A stretch of 64,000 nt of DNA. Origin: Sulfurirhabdus autotrophica. Lineage in GTDB: Bacteria > Pseudomonadota > Gammaproteobacteria > Burkholderiales > SMCO01. Made by a program: the position numbers and the translations under genes. The stretch lies in contig NZ_SMCO01000007.1 in NCBI RefSeq assembly GCF_004346685.1, positions 1 to 64,000 on the forward strand. Direction: 5' to 3'. Every line of letters starts with the position of its first letter. Within the stretch, counting starts at the first letter, position 1. A model generated the notes under the pieces. It worked only from the letters and a program-made list of their open reading frames with translations, did not search any database and was not told where the DNA came from. This document shows positions 36,886-47,237 of this stretch, in pieces.

Positions 36886-37085
36886 ATCGTTGACTCCTCA
36901 TTGAGTTAGGGTAAGCCTGAATCAGGCTTGATTGGCAAGGCAGACTGATGCTTTGTCTATACAGGTAAACGCGGAGGGCGCTGATTTATTCCCAAGAGTG
37001 AAAAAATCCCAAACATGAGGTGCGGGACGCATTTACTCTTAATATTGGCAAAATGTTTTAAATTTCCAAAGCGCTGAAGAATGGG

Positions 37086-37652
37086 GTGGCAATGATTATT
37101 TATATACACGGTTTTAATAGCTCATCCGCCTCTTTAAAGAGCAGCTTGCTCAAGAAGGAAATGGCGCGTCTAGGTCAAGCCAGCGAATTTGTGTCACCAG
37201 ATTTGCCGTATGAGCCGGCCAAGGCAATTCGTATCTTGCAGAATCTCATTGAAGCTCATAGCGCAAAGGATGAAGTGAAGCTGGTTGGCAGTTCTTTAGG
37301 TGGTTACTATGCGACATATCTTGCAGAAAATTATGGCCTCAAGGCGGTGTTGGTGAATCCGGCAGTAAAACCCTATGGTTTGCTGCAGGACTACCAGGGG
37401 CCGCAAAGTAATATTTATACAGGGGAAGAATATGTGTTGACCCAGGCACATATGGAGCAACTTATATCGCTGGAAGTGGAACCGATTACCCTGCCCGCGC
37501 GTTATTTACTCATGGTACAAACGGGCGATGAAGTGCTGGATTATCGGCTGGCACTTGAAAAATACCTTGGCGCCCACCAAATAGTGGTATCAGGTGGAGA
37601 CCACGGATTTCAGCATTTTTCCGAATATATTCCACGTATTCTTGCTTTTTGA
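37086..37652 (+). CDS. yqiA: YqiA-family alpha/beta hydrolase
   Basis: 188 residues from GTG; the ATG two codons on may be the true start. The fold shows IIYIHGFNSSSASLKS at the first strand, the nucleophile elbow GSSLGGYYATYL, a Asp in LMVQTGDEVLDY and the His in GGDHGFQHF. This is the small esterase family that includes E. coli YqiA. The stop overlaps the region upstream of the RNB gene, 68 bases before its start, so they are probably cotranscribed. Confidence 0.9.
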   Translation: MAMIIYIHGFNSSSASLKSSLLKKEMARLGQASEFVSPDLPYEPAKAIRILQNLIEAHSAKDEVKLVGSSLGGYYATYLAENYGLKAVLVNPAVKPYGLLQDYQGPQSNIYTGEEYVLTQAHMEQLISLEVEPITLPARYLLMVQTGDEVLDYRLALEKYLGAHQIVVSGGDHGFQHFSEYIPRILAF

Positions 37653-37720
37653 CGGGTGATCTTTTTCACTCAGGTATAATAGGCAGTTTATTTCAAATCG
37701 AAGTCAGGTTTTCAGGCCAT

Positions 37721-39565
37721 ATGAATGTTTTTTATGAGGAAGACGGCGGGTTTAAAGTGGGCGCCGTTCTTGCCGACAACACTACTTCGCTCCAGGTTGA
37801 AGCGCCGCACGGCAAACGCAGCAAAATTAAAGCAGGTACAGTTCTGCTCAAATTCGAGAAGCCTGCACTGAGCGAGTTCATGGAACAAGCTCAGCACGTT
37901 GCAGATGAGCTGGATGCTGATTTTTTATGGGAATGCAGTAATCAGGACGAGTTCGGATTTGCGGATCTCGGCCTGGAATATTTTGGCCACGCCCCCAGTA
38001 CGGTAGAAGCCGCAGGCTTGCTGATCAAGCTGCATGGCTCGCCCATGCATTTCTATAAAAAAGGGAAGGGCCACTACAAAGCCGCACCGGAAGAATCTTT
38101 GAAAGCCGCGCTTGCCAGCGTGGAGCGCAAGCGTTTGCAAGCATTGCAACAGGCGGAATATACAGCGCAACTAACCGGGTTTTCTTGCCCGGAAGCACTC
38201 TTGCCGCAAATCAATATGCTGCTGTATCGGCCGGATAAAAATACCATCGAGTACAAGGCCCTGGAACAGGCTTGTCATGATACGGGGTTGACGCCACCCA
38301 AGCTGCTGGAAAAATGTGGTGCGATTCCCTCTTCTCATGATTATCATTTCAACGCATTTCTGTTCGAGCATTTCCCCAAAGGAATTGAATTTGGTGAAAT
38401 TGGTGAATTTGATATTCCGCAGGATCTGCCGGAAAGCAATGTTTCCGCATTCAGTATTGACGATGCAACGACAACTGAAATCGATGATGCCTTTTCCCTG
38501 ATTCATTTGCCCAATGGCAACTGGCAAGTCGGTATTCATATTGCCGCGCCAGCACTGGGGTTTGGTCCTGGCTCCCGGTTGGATGAAATTGCCCTTGAGC
38601 GTTTGTCTACTGTGTATATGCCCGGTAATAAAATCACCATGCTGCCAGATGCGCTGGTGAATGCGTATACGCTGGAAGCGACAAAATCATGCCCCGCTCT
38701 TTCCATGTACCTGGAAATAGAGTCAGCTGATTATTCAGTTGTGTCATCGGTGACGCGCATTGAACGCGTCAAGATTGCGGCAAATTTACGGCATGACACG
38801 CTGGAACCATTATTTAATGAAGATACTTTGGCTCGCGGCGGACCAGATTACCCGTTCAAGAAAGAGCTGGGTATTCTCTGGGAGCTGGCAAATCGGCTTG
38901 AAATCGGGCGAGGCAAGCAAGGCAGTAACATCGGTACGGATTACAGCTTTGTGGTTAAAGATGATCGCATAGCAATTACTGACCGGAAACGGGGTAATCC
39001 TATAGATAAAGTTGTGTCCGAACTGATGATTTATGTCAACTCTCGCTGGGCCAAGATGTTATCTGAAAAGGGCGTAGCTGGGGTTTTTCGTTCGCAATTT
39101 AACGGTAAGGTACGTTTAAGCACGACACCGGGCAAACATATCGGGCTGGGCGTGGATCAATATGCCTGGGCCAGTTCACCGTTGCGCCGTTCCATGGATT
39201 TGCTGAATCAGCGCCAATTGATTGCTTTGGTACGTGGCGAACCCGCCCCATACGCTTCAAACAGCGAGGTGCTGCTCGGCGCGGTGAGCGATTTCGAATT
39301 AGCGAGTGAAGCCTACAATAGTTTCCAGCGAAATATGGAACGGTACTGGTGCTTGCGTTATGTATTGCAAGAAGGTATCAATGAGGCGAGTGCGACCGTG
39401 CTGAAAGAAAATCTCATCCGGCTCGATACACTGCCGCTGGTGACGCGTGTTCCTTCCATGCCGGAATTACCACCTGGTACACAAGTTCAGGTAGCGCTTT
39501 CCAATGTTGAATTGCTTGATTTGGCATTTGGGTGCGAATTCAAGCATCGGATCGAGTTGCAATGA
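37721..39565 (+). CDS. RNB-domain exoribonuclease (RNase II/R family)
   Basis: 614 residues from MNVFYEEDGGFKVG; an upstream in-frame start at 37649 overlaps yqiA and is not supported. The RNB catalytic domain begins near 245: SAFSIDDATTTEIDDAFSL carries the Asp cluster that binds Mg, and SPLRRSMDLLNQRQL comes later. The N-terminal part lacks clear cold-shock domains and the C-terminal S1 part is short, so it belongs to the shorter RNB subgroup found in betaproteobacteria, not classic RNase R. It degrades RNA 3' to 5'. Confidence 0.9.
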   Translation: MNVFYEEDGGFKVGAVLADNTTSLQVEAPHGKRSKIKAGTVLLKFEKPALSEFMEQAQHVADELDADFLWECSNQDEFGFADLGLEYFGHAPSTVEAAGLLIKLHGSPMHFYKKGKGHYKAAPEESLKAALASVERKRLQALQQAEYTAQLTGFSCPEALLPQINMLLYRPDKNTIEYKALEQACHDTGLTPPKLLEKCGAIPSSHDYHFNAFLFEHFPKGIEFGEIGEFDIPQDLPESNVSAFSIDDATTTEIDDAFSLIHLPNGNWQVGIHIAAPALGFGPGSRLDEIALERLSTVYMPGNKITMLPDALVNAYTLEATKSCPALSMYLEIESADYSVVSSVTRIERVKIAANLRHDTLEPLFNEDTLARGGPDYPFKKELGILWELANRLEIGRGKQGSNIGTDYSFVVKDDRIAITDRKRGNPIDKVVSELMIYVNSRWAKMLSEKGVAGVFRSQFNGKVRLSTTPGKHIGLGVDQYAWASSPLRRSMDLLNQRQLIALVRGEPAPYASNSEVLLGAVSDFELASEAYNSFQRNMERYWCLRYVLQEGINEASATVLKENLIRLDTLPLVTRVPSMPELPPGTQVQVALSNVELLDLAFGCEFKHRIELQ

Positions 39566-39625
39566 CAAATGCGTGAAGATTGCTTACACTGCACCAAGTA
39601 TTCATTAAAAGGATGACCCCGTCAC

Positions 39626-40531
39626 GTGAGCTTTGTGACCTCATTTCAGCGTAATTTTTTAAGATTCGACTATGCAACCCAGCTGACCATTGCTGTGAGC
39701 CTGTCGGTAGTGTTGCATGGTATTTTTCTATTTGGGGTCAATTTCAAAATACCGGACCCTAAAAAGTTTGACAGCGCCAATTCGCCGATGGAAGTAGTGC
39801 TGGTGAATAGTAAATCCGCTACCAAACCAACCCATGCGGATGCCCTCGCGCAAGCCAATCTGGATGGAGGTGGCAATACTGATCTGGATCGCCGCGCTAA
39901 AAGTCCTTTGCCGGTTTTAAGCAAACAGCAGCCTCAGCCGGAAGAAGCACAGAAAGCGCAACAGGTTCAGGCGCTGGAGCAACAGGCGCAAAAATTGATG
40001 ATGCAGGTTAAGTCCACATTCAGCCAGGATCAAACAGAAGAACCGCAACAGAAACCCACTGAAAAATCAGTTGCGCCAAATGCAACGCAGATGGCAGCAA
40101 AAGCGCTGGAAATGGCCAGACTGGAAGCGCAGGTTTCCAAAGATTGGGATTCATATCAAAAACGGCCTAAACGTATGTTCGTTGGTGCCAGAACAAAAGA
40201 ATACAGTTTTGCGCGTTATGTCGAGGACTGGCGCATCAAGGTAGAAAGAGTGGGTAACCTCAATTACCCTGAAGAAGCCAAACAGCAAAAACTGTATGGC
40301 AGCCTGCAGTTGACCGTTTCTATCAAAGCCGATGGCAGTCTGGAAAATGTGGAAATAAACCGTTCATCTGGCCATATAACGCTTGATCAGGCGGCAGTGC
40401 GTATTGTGCGGCTAGCAGCCCCTTATGCTCCTTTCACGGAAGAGATACGTCAAAAAGTCGATATTCTCAGCATCACCCGCACATGGATTTTTGCGCGCGG
40501 CGACCAGTTGTCCAGCATGGGTGCCGAGTAA
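39626..40531 (+). CDS. TonB-family energy transducer
   Basis: 301 residues, GTG start. One N-terminal transmembrane helix (LTIAVSLSVVLHGIFLFGV), a Gln/Pro/Lys-rich periplasmic linker (about 85-165), and a C-terminal TonB domain (YPEEAKQQKLYGSLQLTVSI; AAVRIVRLAAPYAPF). It passes proton-motive energy to outer membrane receptors. No exbBD lies beside it. The length and order match the TonB-C proteins of related betaproteobacteria. Confidence 0.92.
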   Translation: MSFVTSFQRNFLRFDYATQLTIAVSLSVVLHGIFLFGVNFKIPDPKKFDSANSPMEVVLVNSKSATKPTHADALAQANLDGGGNTDLDRRAKSPLPVLSKQQPQPEEAQKAQQVQALEQQAQKLMMQVKSTFSQDQTEEPQQKPTEKSVAPNATQMAAKALEMARLEAQVSKDWDSYQKRPKRMFVGARTKEYSFARYVEDWRIKVERVGNLNYPEEAKQQKLYGSLQLTVSIKADGSLENVEINRSSGHITLDQAAVRIVRLAAPYAPFTEEIRQKVDILSITRTWIFARGDQLSSMGAE

Positions 40532-40553
40532 CGATTCCTTCTAAGGTCATAAA

Positions 40554-40580
40554 TTGCATAGAGAAAATTTATGATATAAT
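40554..40580 (+). promoter_or_regulatory. Probable fbp promoter (extended -10)
   Basis: TTGCAT (40554-40559), a 15-base spacer, then TGA-TATAAT with the -10 at 40575-40580. A second TATAAT lies at 40591-40596 after a T run. Either would give a leader of about 150-170 bases before fbp. Confidence 0.5.
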
Positions 40581-40757
40581 CGCTTTTTTTTATAATCCTG
40601 AAATCATCAGTTGCACGCAGTAGATGCGTTTGTCTCAGCCCTGTGCCGTGAGGGGCGTCCAATACGACTCGTGTCATGCGTTAAGTAATAGCCCAATTCA
40701 ACTGTCGGTCCCAGGGTTAGCGTATATATTTTATTTTTTTAGGCTTAGGAATTTATC

Positions 40758-41765
40758 ATGCATAACGGCACTACCATTACGCAATTCATTATTGAAGAAC
40801 AACGCCATATCGCCGGCGCGACCGGTGATTTCACCTCGCTACTGAATGATATTGTTACAGCTTGTAAAGTGATTTCCAATGCGGTGAATAAAGGCGCCTT
40901 GATTGGTGTTATGGGCAGTGCCCAGTCTGAAAACATCCAGGGCGAAACGCAGAAAGAACTGGATGTGATCACCAACGAAATTTTCATCAAGTCCAACGAG
41001 TGGGCGGGTCACCTGGCTGCGATGGCTTCCGAAGAAATGGAAGAAATCTACCCCATCCCGGCACAATACCCACGTGGTAAATACCTGTTGGTGTTTGATC
41101 CACTGGATGGTTCCAGTAACGTGGATGTGAACATCTCCGTTGGTACTATTTTCTCTATCTTGCGTTGCCCGGGTGATGGTACCAATGCAACTGCCGAGTC
41201 TTTCCTGCAGCCAGGTACCGAGCAAGTGTGTGCTGGCTATGCGCTCTACGGTTCATCCACCATGCTGGTGCTGACTACCGGCCATGGTGTTAACGGCTTT
41301 ACTCTGGATCGTGATATTGGTGAGTTTGTGCTTACTCACCCTAAAATGACCATTCCTGAAGATACCAAAGAGTTTGCAATCAACGCATCCAACCAGCGTT
41401 TCTGGGAAGCGCCTGTTCAGCGTTATGTTGAAGAGTGCCTGGCAGGTAAAACCGGTCCTCGTGGTAAAGACTTCAACATGCGTTGGGTAGCTTCCATGGT
41501 GGCTGAAGTGCATCGTATTCTGACCCGTGGTGGTATCTTCATGTATCCAAAAGATACTAAAGACCCTGCCAAGGCAGGTAAATTACGCTTGATGTACGAA
41601 GCCAACCCAATGTCCTTTATCGTTGAACAGGCAGGTGGTGCAAGCTGGACCGGTCGTGAACGTATTATGGAACTGAAACCTGAAGGCCTGCATCAGCGTG
41701 TGCCAGTGTTACTGGGTTCAAAAAATGAAGTTGAAACAGTTGTTTCTTATCACAAGCAGGCTTAA
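40758..41765 (+). CDS. fbp: Fructose-1,6-bisphosphatase class I
   Basis: 335 residues, matching the class I family. Motifs: the metal site [20 protein letters not shown] and the Glu residues before it ([10 protein letters not shown]); [17 protein letters not shown] and [13 protein letters not shown] near the substrate pocket. It removes the C1 phosphate in gluconeogenesis and the Calvin cycle. The codons are visibly biased to common ones (GGT, CGT), as in a highly expressed gene. It is flanked by a good promoter and an 18-bp terminator stem. Confidence 0.97.
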   Translation: MHNGTTITQFIIEEQRHIAGATGDFTSLLNDIVTACKVISNAVNKGALIGVMGSAQSENIQGETQKELDVITNEIFIKSNEWAGHLAAMASEEMEEIYPIPAQYPRGKYLLVFDPLDGSSNVDVNISVGTIFSILRCPGDGTNATAESFLQPGTEQVCAGYALYGSSTMLVLTTGHGVNGFTLDRDIGEFVLTHPKMTIPEDTKEFAINASNQRFWEAPVQRYVEECLAGKTGPRGKDFNMRWVASMVAEVHRILTRGGIFMYPKDTKDPAKAGKLRLMYEANPMSFIVEQAGGASWTGRERIMELKPEGLHQRVPVLLGSKNEVETVVSYHKQA

Positions 41766-41808
41766 GGGCAAGTATTTGTAAATAGCGCTTAACCACCTGT
41801 AATATTCA

Positions 41809-41855
41809 TAAAGGCGCCCAGTCATTGATTAAGAATGACTGGGCGCCTTTATTTA
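41809..41855 (+). terminator. fbp terminator
   Basis: TAAAGGCGCCCAGTCATT (41809-41826) and AATGACTGGGCGCCTTTA (41834-41851) are exact complements around a 7-base loop, then TTTA. Confidence 0.9.
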
Positions 41856-41963
41856 TGGTGTTGCGGAAAATGTACCACGAAAATGCTAGATGAAATTTCC
41901 CTTTATAGAATGGAATACTTTGAATAAATTACAAAAATCTTCTATATTACAAATAGTTTATGA

Positions 41964-42044
41964 TATACTTAATTAGTAGATTCATAAATTCTAATATTGT
42001 GGTTGCATAGAGGGCCTCTTAAAAATGGAGGCCCTCTTTTATTT
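41964..42044 (+). ncRNA. Candidate small RNA between fbp and the LIV-type gene
   Basis: An extended -10, TGATATACT (TATACT at 41964-41969), is followed about 40 bases later by a strong terminator (42009-42044). This would give a transcript of about 65 bases with no ORF. It may instead be a promoter plus attenuator for the gene at 42154. Confidence 0.35.
42009..42044 (+). terminator. Rho-independent terminator
   Basis: AGAGGGCCTC (42009-42018) and GAGGCCCTCT (42028-42037) are exact complements with a 9-base loop, then TTTATTTT. The upstream transcript it ends is unclear, since fbp has its own terminator 160 bases before. Confidence 0.85.
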
Positions 42045-42153
42045 TGCTATTCGTAGTCCTGCTGCTTGCGTTTCCGGTTGAAGTTTCAACTTGTTGTACT
42101 GAGCTGTCAGCGAGTGGACTAATTTTTGTTTACAAGATTATACGAGATTAGAT

Positions 42154-43296
42154 ATGAACTATTTAAATATGTTGAGCCGAATTGGGATAGCAAGTCTGGC
42201 ACTTGCGTTGAGCGTTACAGCAAAAGCAGAAACGGGTGTAACCGATCATTCGATTGTTTTAGGTCAATCCGTGGTTTTGAGTGGTCCTTCAGCGGAGCTG
42301 GGACAAGAAATGCGCGATGGTGCTAAAGCCTATTTCGATTATGTTAATTCACAAGGTGGTGTGAATGGCCGAAAAATCGAACTGAAAACACTGGATGACG
42401 GCTATGAGCCGGCACGAGCAGTAGAAAACACGAAAAAACTGATTGCAGAAGAAAACGTATTTGCCTTGTTTGGCTATGTTGGTACGCCAACCAGTAAAGC
42501 TGCGCTGCCCGTTTTTACCGAAGGCAAAGTGCCATTTTTTGGCGCATTTACGGGCGCGGAATTATTGCGTGATCCAGTTAATCGTTATGTATTTAACGTC
42601 CGCGCCAGTTACTACGATGAAACTGAAAAAATCGTCAATCATCTGACCAAACTGGGTTTGACTAAAATAGCGATTTTTTATCAGAATGATGCTTATGGTC
42701 AGGCTGGTCTGGCTGGTGTCGAGCGCGCGTTAAAAAAACGCAATATGAGTCTTGCTGGTTCCGGTACGGTAGAGCGAAATTCAGTCAACGTGACTGCAGC
42801 GGTAAAATCAATCAGCGCTGCCAAGCCGCAAGCGATCATCATGATCAGCGTGTATAAATCTGAAACTGAATTCGTCAAGCAGATGAAAGCGGCTATTGGG
42901 TACACGCAATATTATACGATATCATTTGTTGGAAGTCGTTCCCTGGCACGCGAATTAGGGCCAGATGCTGCCGGTGTTTCAATCTCTCAAGTAGTGCCGA
43001 TGCCGTTTGATGAGAAAGTTCTGGTAGTGAAGGAATATCATAAGATAATGAAAAAGTTCGCACCGCAAAGCCCTATCGGTTTTACAAGTCTGGAAGGCTT
43101 TATTGCAGCGAATGCTTTTGTAGAGGGTTTGAAGCGGGCAGGTAGCAATCTGACCCGTGAAAGACTGGTAGAGGCATTAGAAAAAATGGATACTGATATA
43201 GGTGGTTTCCGTGTTCGCTTTAGTCCGACAAGCCATAGTGGTTCAAAGTTTACGGATCTAACCGTGATTACAAAGGAAGGCACTTTCAGAAACTGA
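42154..43296 (+). CDS. LIV-type ABC transporter substrate-binding protein (orphan)
   Basis: 380 residues. Signal peptide around MLSRIGIASLALALSVTAKA. The mature part is the branched-chain amino acid/amide binding fold: IVLGQSVVLSGPSAELGQEMRDG, NGRKIELKTLDDGYEP, FALFGYVGTPTS and ENVFA. No permease or ATPase gene is beside it, and it has its own terminator stem. It may feed a transporter elsewhere or a sensor. The ligand is unknown. Confidence 0.88.
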   Translation: MNYLNMLSRIGIASLALALSVTAKAETGVTDHSIVLGQSVVLSGPSAELGQEMRDGAKAYFDYVNSQGGVNGRKIELKTLDDGYEPARAVENTKKLIAEENVFALFGYVGTPTSKAALPVFTEGKVPFFGAFTGAELLRDPVNRYVFNVRASYYDETEKIVNHLTKLGLTKIAIFYQNDAYGQAGLAGVERALKKRNMSLAGSGTVERNSVNVTAAVKSISAAKPQAIIMISVYKSETEFVKQMKAAIGYTQYYTISFVGSRSLARELGPDAAGVSISQVVPMPFDEKVLVVKEYHKIMKKFAPQSPIGFTSLEGFIAANAFVEGLKRAGSNLTRERLVEALEKMDTDIGGFRVRFSPTSHSGSKFTDLTVITKEGTFRN

Positions 43297-43302
43297 TCGT
43301 AA

Positions 43303-43343
43303 TTCAGGGCGCACCTGCAATGTATAACCAGGTGCGCCCTGAA
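43303..43343. terminator. 15-bp perfect hairpin after the binding-protein gene
   Basis: TTCAGGGCGCACCTG (43303-43317) and CAGGTGCGCCCTGAA (43329-43343) are exact complements with an 11-base loop. No T tract follows, but position right after the stop (43296) suggests termination or 3' end protection. Confidence 0.65.
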
Positions 43344-43612
43344 CTTACCAAACCATCTTTCCTATTCTGTTTTAAATTCCAGGCACGATCATCTATCAGC
43401 ACTAAGGCACCGGCAATATTCTTAGCAATACTAGATCTGGGATGCTGGGAAATATTGAATCCATGCTATGAGTAAGATAGGATTACTTTTTTAGCTGGCT
43501 ATATAAAAAGCTAAATCTGGTATTTACATCGTACTTTCCAAGCAATAATTCATTAATGCTGCATTGGCATTCGCCCATAATTATTAAAATTCGAAAAAAG
43601 GAGAAGCAGAGC

Positions 43613-44527
43613 ATGAAAGTGTCCTCCATATTAGAAACAATAGGCCATACGCCGCATGTCAGAATTAATCGTTTATTTAACAAAAACATTGAAGTATGGA
43701 TGAAGCTGGAGCGCGCCAATCCAGGTGGCAGTATTAAAGATCGTATTGCGTTGGAAATGATTGAAGAGGCGGAGCGAACCGGTAAAATCAACGCAGGGAC
43801 TACGATTATCGAGCCTACATCCGGGAATACGGGTATAGGCTTGGCAATGGTGGCGGCAGCCAAGGGATATAAATTAATTTTGACCATGCCCAAGTCTATG
43901 TCAATTGAACGTCGCCGTTACATGACCGCATTGGGTGCCAAACTGGAATTGACCCCGCCGGAAAAAGGGATGGGTGGCGCAATTGAACGTGCGACAGAAA
44001 TGGTAAAAGAAATTGAAAATGCCTGGATGCCTCAGCAGTTTGAAAACCCGGCAAATGCAGAGGCGCATCGCAAAACAACCGCACAGGAAATACTGGATGA
44101 CTTTCCAGAAGGTATTGATTATTTGATAACCGGTGTCGGGACGGGTGGCCACATCACGGGTTGTGCTGAAATACTGAAAGCAAAGTTTCCAAAACTTCAG
44201 GTTTTTGCCGTAGAACCAACAGAATCAGCCGTATTGAGTGGTGGAGAAAAAGGGCCGCATGCATTGCAGGGGATAGGCGCAGGCTTTGTACCAAAAGTTT
44301 TGAACCGGTCGATACTGGATGGCGTAATCACTGTGGACGCTAAAGATGCGTTTAATTTTGCCAACCGTTGTGTGCGAGAAGAGGGGATTTTTATTGGTAT
44401 CTCCAGTGGTGCTTCTCTGGCTGCAATCAACAACAAATTGAGAGAAATTCCAGAAGACAGTCGCGTGCTGACTTTTTGCTATGACACGGGTGAACGTTAC
44501 CTTTCCGTAGAAGGTTTGTTTGGATGA
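43613..44527 (+). CDS. cysK: Cysteine synthase A
   Basis: 304 residues from the ATG with AGGAG upstream. PLP fold type II: Lys in [14 protein letters not shown] (Schiff base), the [11 protein letters not shown] substrate loop, [10 protein letters not shown] phosphate loop and the C-terminal ISSGAS. It makes L-cysteine from O-acetylserine and sulfide. Length and motifs fit CysK more than CysM. It precedes yqgE by about 90 bases and is probably its own unit. Confidence 0.93.
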   Translation: MKVSSILETIGHTPHVRINRLFNKNIEVWMKLERANPGGSIKDRIALEMIEEAERTGKINAGTTIIEPTSGNTGIGLAMVAAAKGYKLILTMPKSMSIERRRYMTALGAKLELTPPEKGMGGAIERATEMVKEIENAWMPQQFENPANAEAHRKTTAQEILDDFPEGIDYLITGVGTGGHITGCAEILKAKFPKLQVFAVEPTESAVLSGGEKGPHALQGIGAGFVPKVLNRSILDGVITVDAKDAFNFANRCVREEGIFIGISSGASLAAINNKLREIPEDSRVLTFCYDTGERYLSVEGLFG

Positions 44528-44617
44528 GTTTATCTTAATGTGAGTACTTTGCGACTGAGGCAAACAGTCAGATGGGGGGTGCAGTAAGCTCACTATTGGA
44601 TTAATGTATGCCATAAT

Positions 44618-45184
44618 ATGAACATGCAAAACGTGAATCTGACAGATCATTTCCTTATCGCCATGCCGAACATGGCAGATTCTTATTTCGCCAAAACCCT
44701 CACTTATATCTGTGAGCATAATGAGGAAGGGGCATTGGGAGTAGTAATCAACCAGCCCATTGATATGACGTTGCAAGCTTTGTTTGAGCAGATTGAAATA
44801 GAGTTGCAGCCAGAAGAACTGAAAGAGTTTAAAGTCAATTATGGTGGCCCGGTGCAAATGGATCGGGGTTTTGTGCTGCACCAGCCGGTTGGCGAATGGC
44901 AGTCTACCTTGGCAATGAACAATAATCTGGGTTTGACCACATCCAAAGATATTCTGCACGCTGTCGGCCGGGGGGAAGGACCAGAAAAAATACTGGTCAC
45001 GCTCGGCTATGCAGGATGGGGGCCGGGGCAACTGGAGCAGGAGCTTGCCCAAAATGCATGGCTCACTGTTAAAGCATCGTCCCATGTTATCTTCGATTTG
45101 CCTCATGAAGAACGGTTGCAGGCGGCAATGGATATTTTGGGTATCAACCCGGCATTTTTGTCAGAAGATGCGGGACATGCTTAA
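44618..45184 (+). CDS. yqgE: YqgE/AlgH (UPF0301) protein
   Basis: 188 residues. Family start [40 protein letters not shown], then [14 protein letters not shown] and [21 protein letters not shown] conserved cytoplasmic protein of unclear function that is almost always next to ruvX, as here (44 bases). It starts the yqgE-ruvX-pyrR-pyrB-pyrC' run. Confidence 0.95.
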   Translation: MNMQNVNLTDHFLIAMPNMADSYFAKTLTYICEHNEEGALGVVINQPIDMTLQALFEQIEIELQPEELKEFKVNYGGPVQMDRGFVLHQPVGEWQSTLAMNNNLGLTTSKDILHAVGRGEGPEKILVTLGYAGWGPGQLEQELAQNAWLTVKASSHVIFDLPHEERLQAAMDILGINPAFLSEDAGHA

Positions 45185-45227
45185 TGTCGTGAATCAAATC
45201 ATCACTGTAAATCGCAATTTGAGTTGA

Positions 45228-45686
45228 ATGAATCCAGAATCAGGCAAGTCAGACCTTCCGATCACCTACCCGTCCGTTGGCAGCGTACTGTCCTTCGATT
45301 TTGGTGAAAAGCGAATCGGTGTAGCATTGGGTGAATTATCTATAGGTATGGCACACCCCCTCGCGACTATCAGCGAAGAAAGCAACGAAAAACGCTTCAC
45401 GTCAATTGCTGCGCTGATCAAGGAGTGGCAGCCTGTCTTGCTGGTGGTGGGGTTGCCAGCACATATGGATGGCACGGAACATGCCCTGTCCGCATTGTGT
45501 CGCAAGTTTGCCAGACGGCTGGAGGCACGTTTTAATATAAAAACCACACTGGTTGACGAACGATTGACATCCGTTGAAGCGGAACAAACCTTGAAAGATC
45601 TCGGGGTGCGGGGAAAAAAACAAAAGCCGATGCTGGATCAGGTAGCGGCGCAGCATATTTTACAAACTTTTCTGGATGGACAATAA
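45228..45686 (+). CDS. ruvX: RuvX/YqgF Holliday junction resolvase-like
   Basis: 152 residues. RNase H-like fold: SVLSFDFGEKRIGVALGE with the first catalytic Asp, then VVGLPAHMDGTEH, and DERLTSVEAEQTLKDLG with the later acidic residues. YqgF acts in 16S rRNA 5' end maturation and possibly recombination. Its last codons overlap the pyrR reading frame by 11 bases. Confidence 0.95.
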   Translation: MNPESGKSDLPITYPSVGSVLSFDFGEKRIGVALGELSIGMAHPLATISEESNEKRFTSIAALIKEWQPVLLVVGLPAHMDGTEHALSALCRKFARRLEARFNIKTTLVDERLTSVEAEQTLKDLGVRGKKQKPMLDQVAAQHILQTFLDGQ

Positions 45687-46197
45687 CATGCAACTACCTG
45701 ATGTGGAGGTGCTGACGCAGGAACTTGCGCAGAAAGTTAAGCCTCATCTCACAACCAACAGCGCCCTGGTGGGAATCCATACAGGGGGCGTCTGGCTGGC
45801 ACAGGCTTTGCACACAAAGCTTGGTGCCGATATACCACTAGGCATGCTGGATATTTCATTTTATCGCGATGATTTCAGTAAAGAAGGATTGCATCCTGAA
45901 GTGAAACCTTCTGACATGCCCTTTGATGTGACTGGCCGTGATGTAATTCTGGTAGATGATGTACTGTACACCGGGCGAACCGTTCGCGCTGCCATTAATG
46001 AGCTGTTTGATTACGGGCGGCCAGCGAGTGTTCAGCTTGTAGTGCTGGTAGACAGGGGCGGACGTGAGCTGCCTTTCTCCGCGCAGTTTGTCGGGTTCAG
46101 TTTGCCGTTGGAAGAAGGCCAAAATATCCAGTTAATGCAGGATGAACATGGCAAACTGACTTTAGAACTGAAAGAAGTGGTTGCTTCTACCAGTTGA
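45676..46197 (+). CDS. pyrR: PyrR regulator / uracil phosphoribosyltransferase
   Basis: 173 residues from the first ATG; the ATG at 45688 is a possible alternative start. PRTase fold with the PRPP loop VILVDDVLYTGRTVRAAINEL and GIHTGGVWLAQAL. In Gram-positives PyrR binds pyr mRNA; in proteobacteria the UPRT activity is the surer role. It overlaps ruvX and is 83 bases before pyrB. TATAAT at 46240-46245 may give pyrB a second promoter. Confidence 0.94.
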   Translation: MDNNMQLPDVEVLTQELAQKVKPHLTTNSALVGIHTGGVWLAQALHTKLGADIPLGMLDISFYRDDFSKEGLHPEVKPSDMPFDVTGRDVILVDDVLYTGRTVRAAINELFDYGRPASVQLVVLVDRGGRELPFSAQFVGFSLPLEEGQNIQLMQDEHGKLTLELKEVVASTS

Positions 46198-46280
46198 AAA
46201 GAGAATTTTCTCTAATGGCGCGCAAGTTGCGCGATCAGTTATAATGTTGCCCACTTACACATACCGCCGGAAGCAAGCCT

Positions 46281-47237
46281 ATGCTCAATAACCCGCAAAT
46301 CAATAAAAACGGTGAACTGCAGCATTTGCTGTCAATTGAAGGGCTTCCGGTAGAAATAGTCCGGCACATACTGGATACCGCAGAACCGTTTGTTTCTGTT
46401 GCAGAACGAGAAGTGAAGAAAGTACCGCTGCTACGCGGCAAAGCCATTTTCAACCTGTTCTTCGAACCCAGTACCCGTACCCGTACTACATTTGAAATTG
46501 CCGCAAAGCGCTTGTCAGCAGACGTGATCAACCTGAATATCAGCGCCTCCTCCCAATCCAAAGGGGAAACTCTGCTGGATACGGTTGATAATCTGGCCGC
46601 CATGCAGGCCGATATGTTTATTGTACGCCACGCGCAATCGGGCGCTGCCCACCTGATTGCACGCCATGTGGCGCCACATATACATGTGGTCAATGCCGGG
46701 GATGGTCGTCATGCACATCCTACGCAAGGCCTTCTGGATGTGTTTACCATACGCAAGTTCAAAAAAGAATTCACCAATCTGCGTGTGGCGATTGTCGGTG
46801 ATGTCATGCACTCCCGCGTTGCTCGCTCGCAGATACATGCCCTTAATATTCTGGGCGTACCCGAAGTGCGTGTCATCGCTCCCAAAACCTTGTTGCCCAC
46901 TGGCGTAGAACAGCTGGGAGTGCATGTTTACAATGACATGACTAAAGGCTTGAAGGACGTGGATGTAGTGATCATGCTACGGCTTCAGAATGAGCGCATG
47001 CGCGGAGCGCTACTGCCCAGCGCGCAAGAGTATTTTAAATATTATGGCCTGACGGCAGAAAAACTGGCGTATGCCAAACCCGATGCAATTGTAATGCACC
47101 CCGGGCCGATGAACCGGGGTGTCGAAATTGATTCAACCGTGGCGGATGGCGCGCAGTCGGTTATTTTGCCGCAAGTGACTTACGGAATTGCAGTGAGGAT
47201 GGCGGTAATGAGTATTTTGGTGGGAGCTGGATCATAA
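46281..47237 (+). CDS. pyrB: Aspartate carbamoyltransferase catalytic subunit
   Basis: 318 residues. Carbamoyl-phosphate site [32 protein letters not shown] with the mobile-loop Lys, [12 protein letters not shown] and the [12 protein letters not shown]-terminal site. It makes carbamoyl-aspartate in pyrimidine synthesis. No pyrI is present; this is the class A type that needs a PyrC-like partner. Its last base is the first base of the pyrC' ATG. Confidence 0.96.
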   Translation: MLNNPQINKNGELQHLLSIEGLPVEIVRHILDTAEPFVSVAEREVKKVPLLRGKAIFNLFFEPSTRTRTTFEIAAKRLSADVINLNISASSQSKGETLLDTVDNLAAMQADMFIVRHAQSGAAHLIARHVAPHIHVVNAGDGRHAHPTQGLLDVFTIRKFKKEFTNLRVAIVGDVMHSRVARSQIHALNILGVPEVRVIAPKTLLPTGVEQLGVHVYNDMTKGLKDVDVVIMLRLQNERMRGALLPSAQEYFKYYGLTAEKLAYAKPDAIVMHPGPMNRGVEIDSTVADGAQSVILPQVTYGIAVRMAVMSILVGAGS

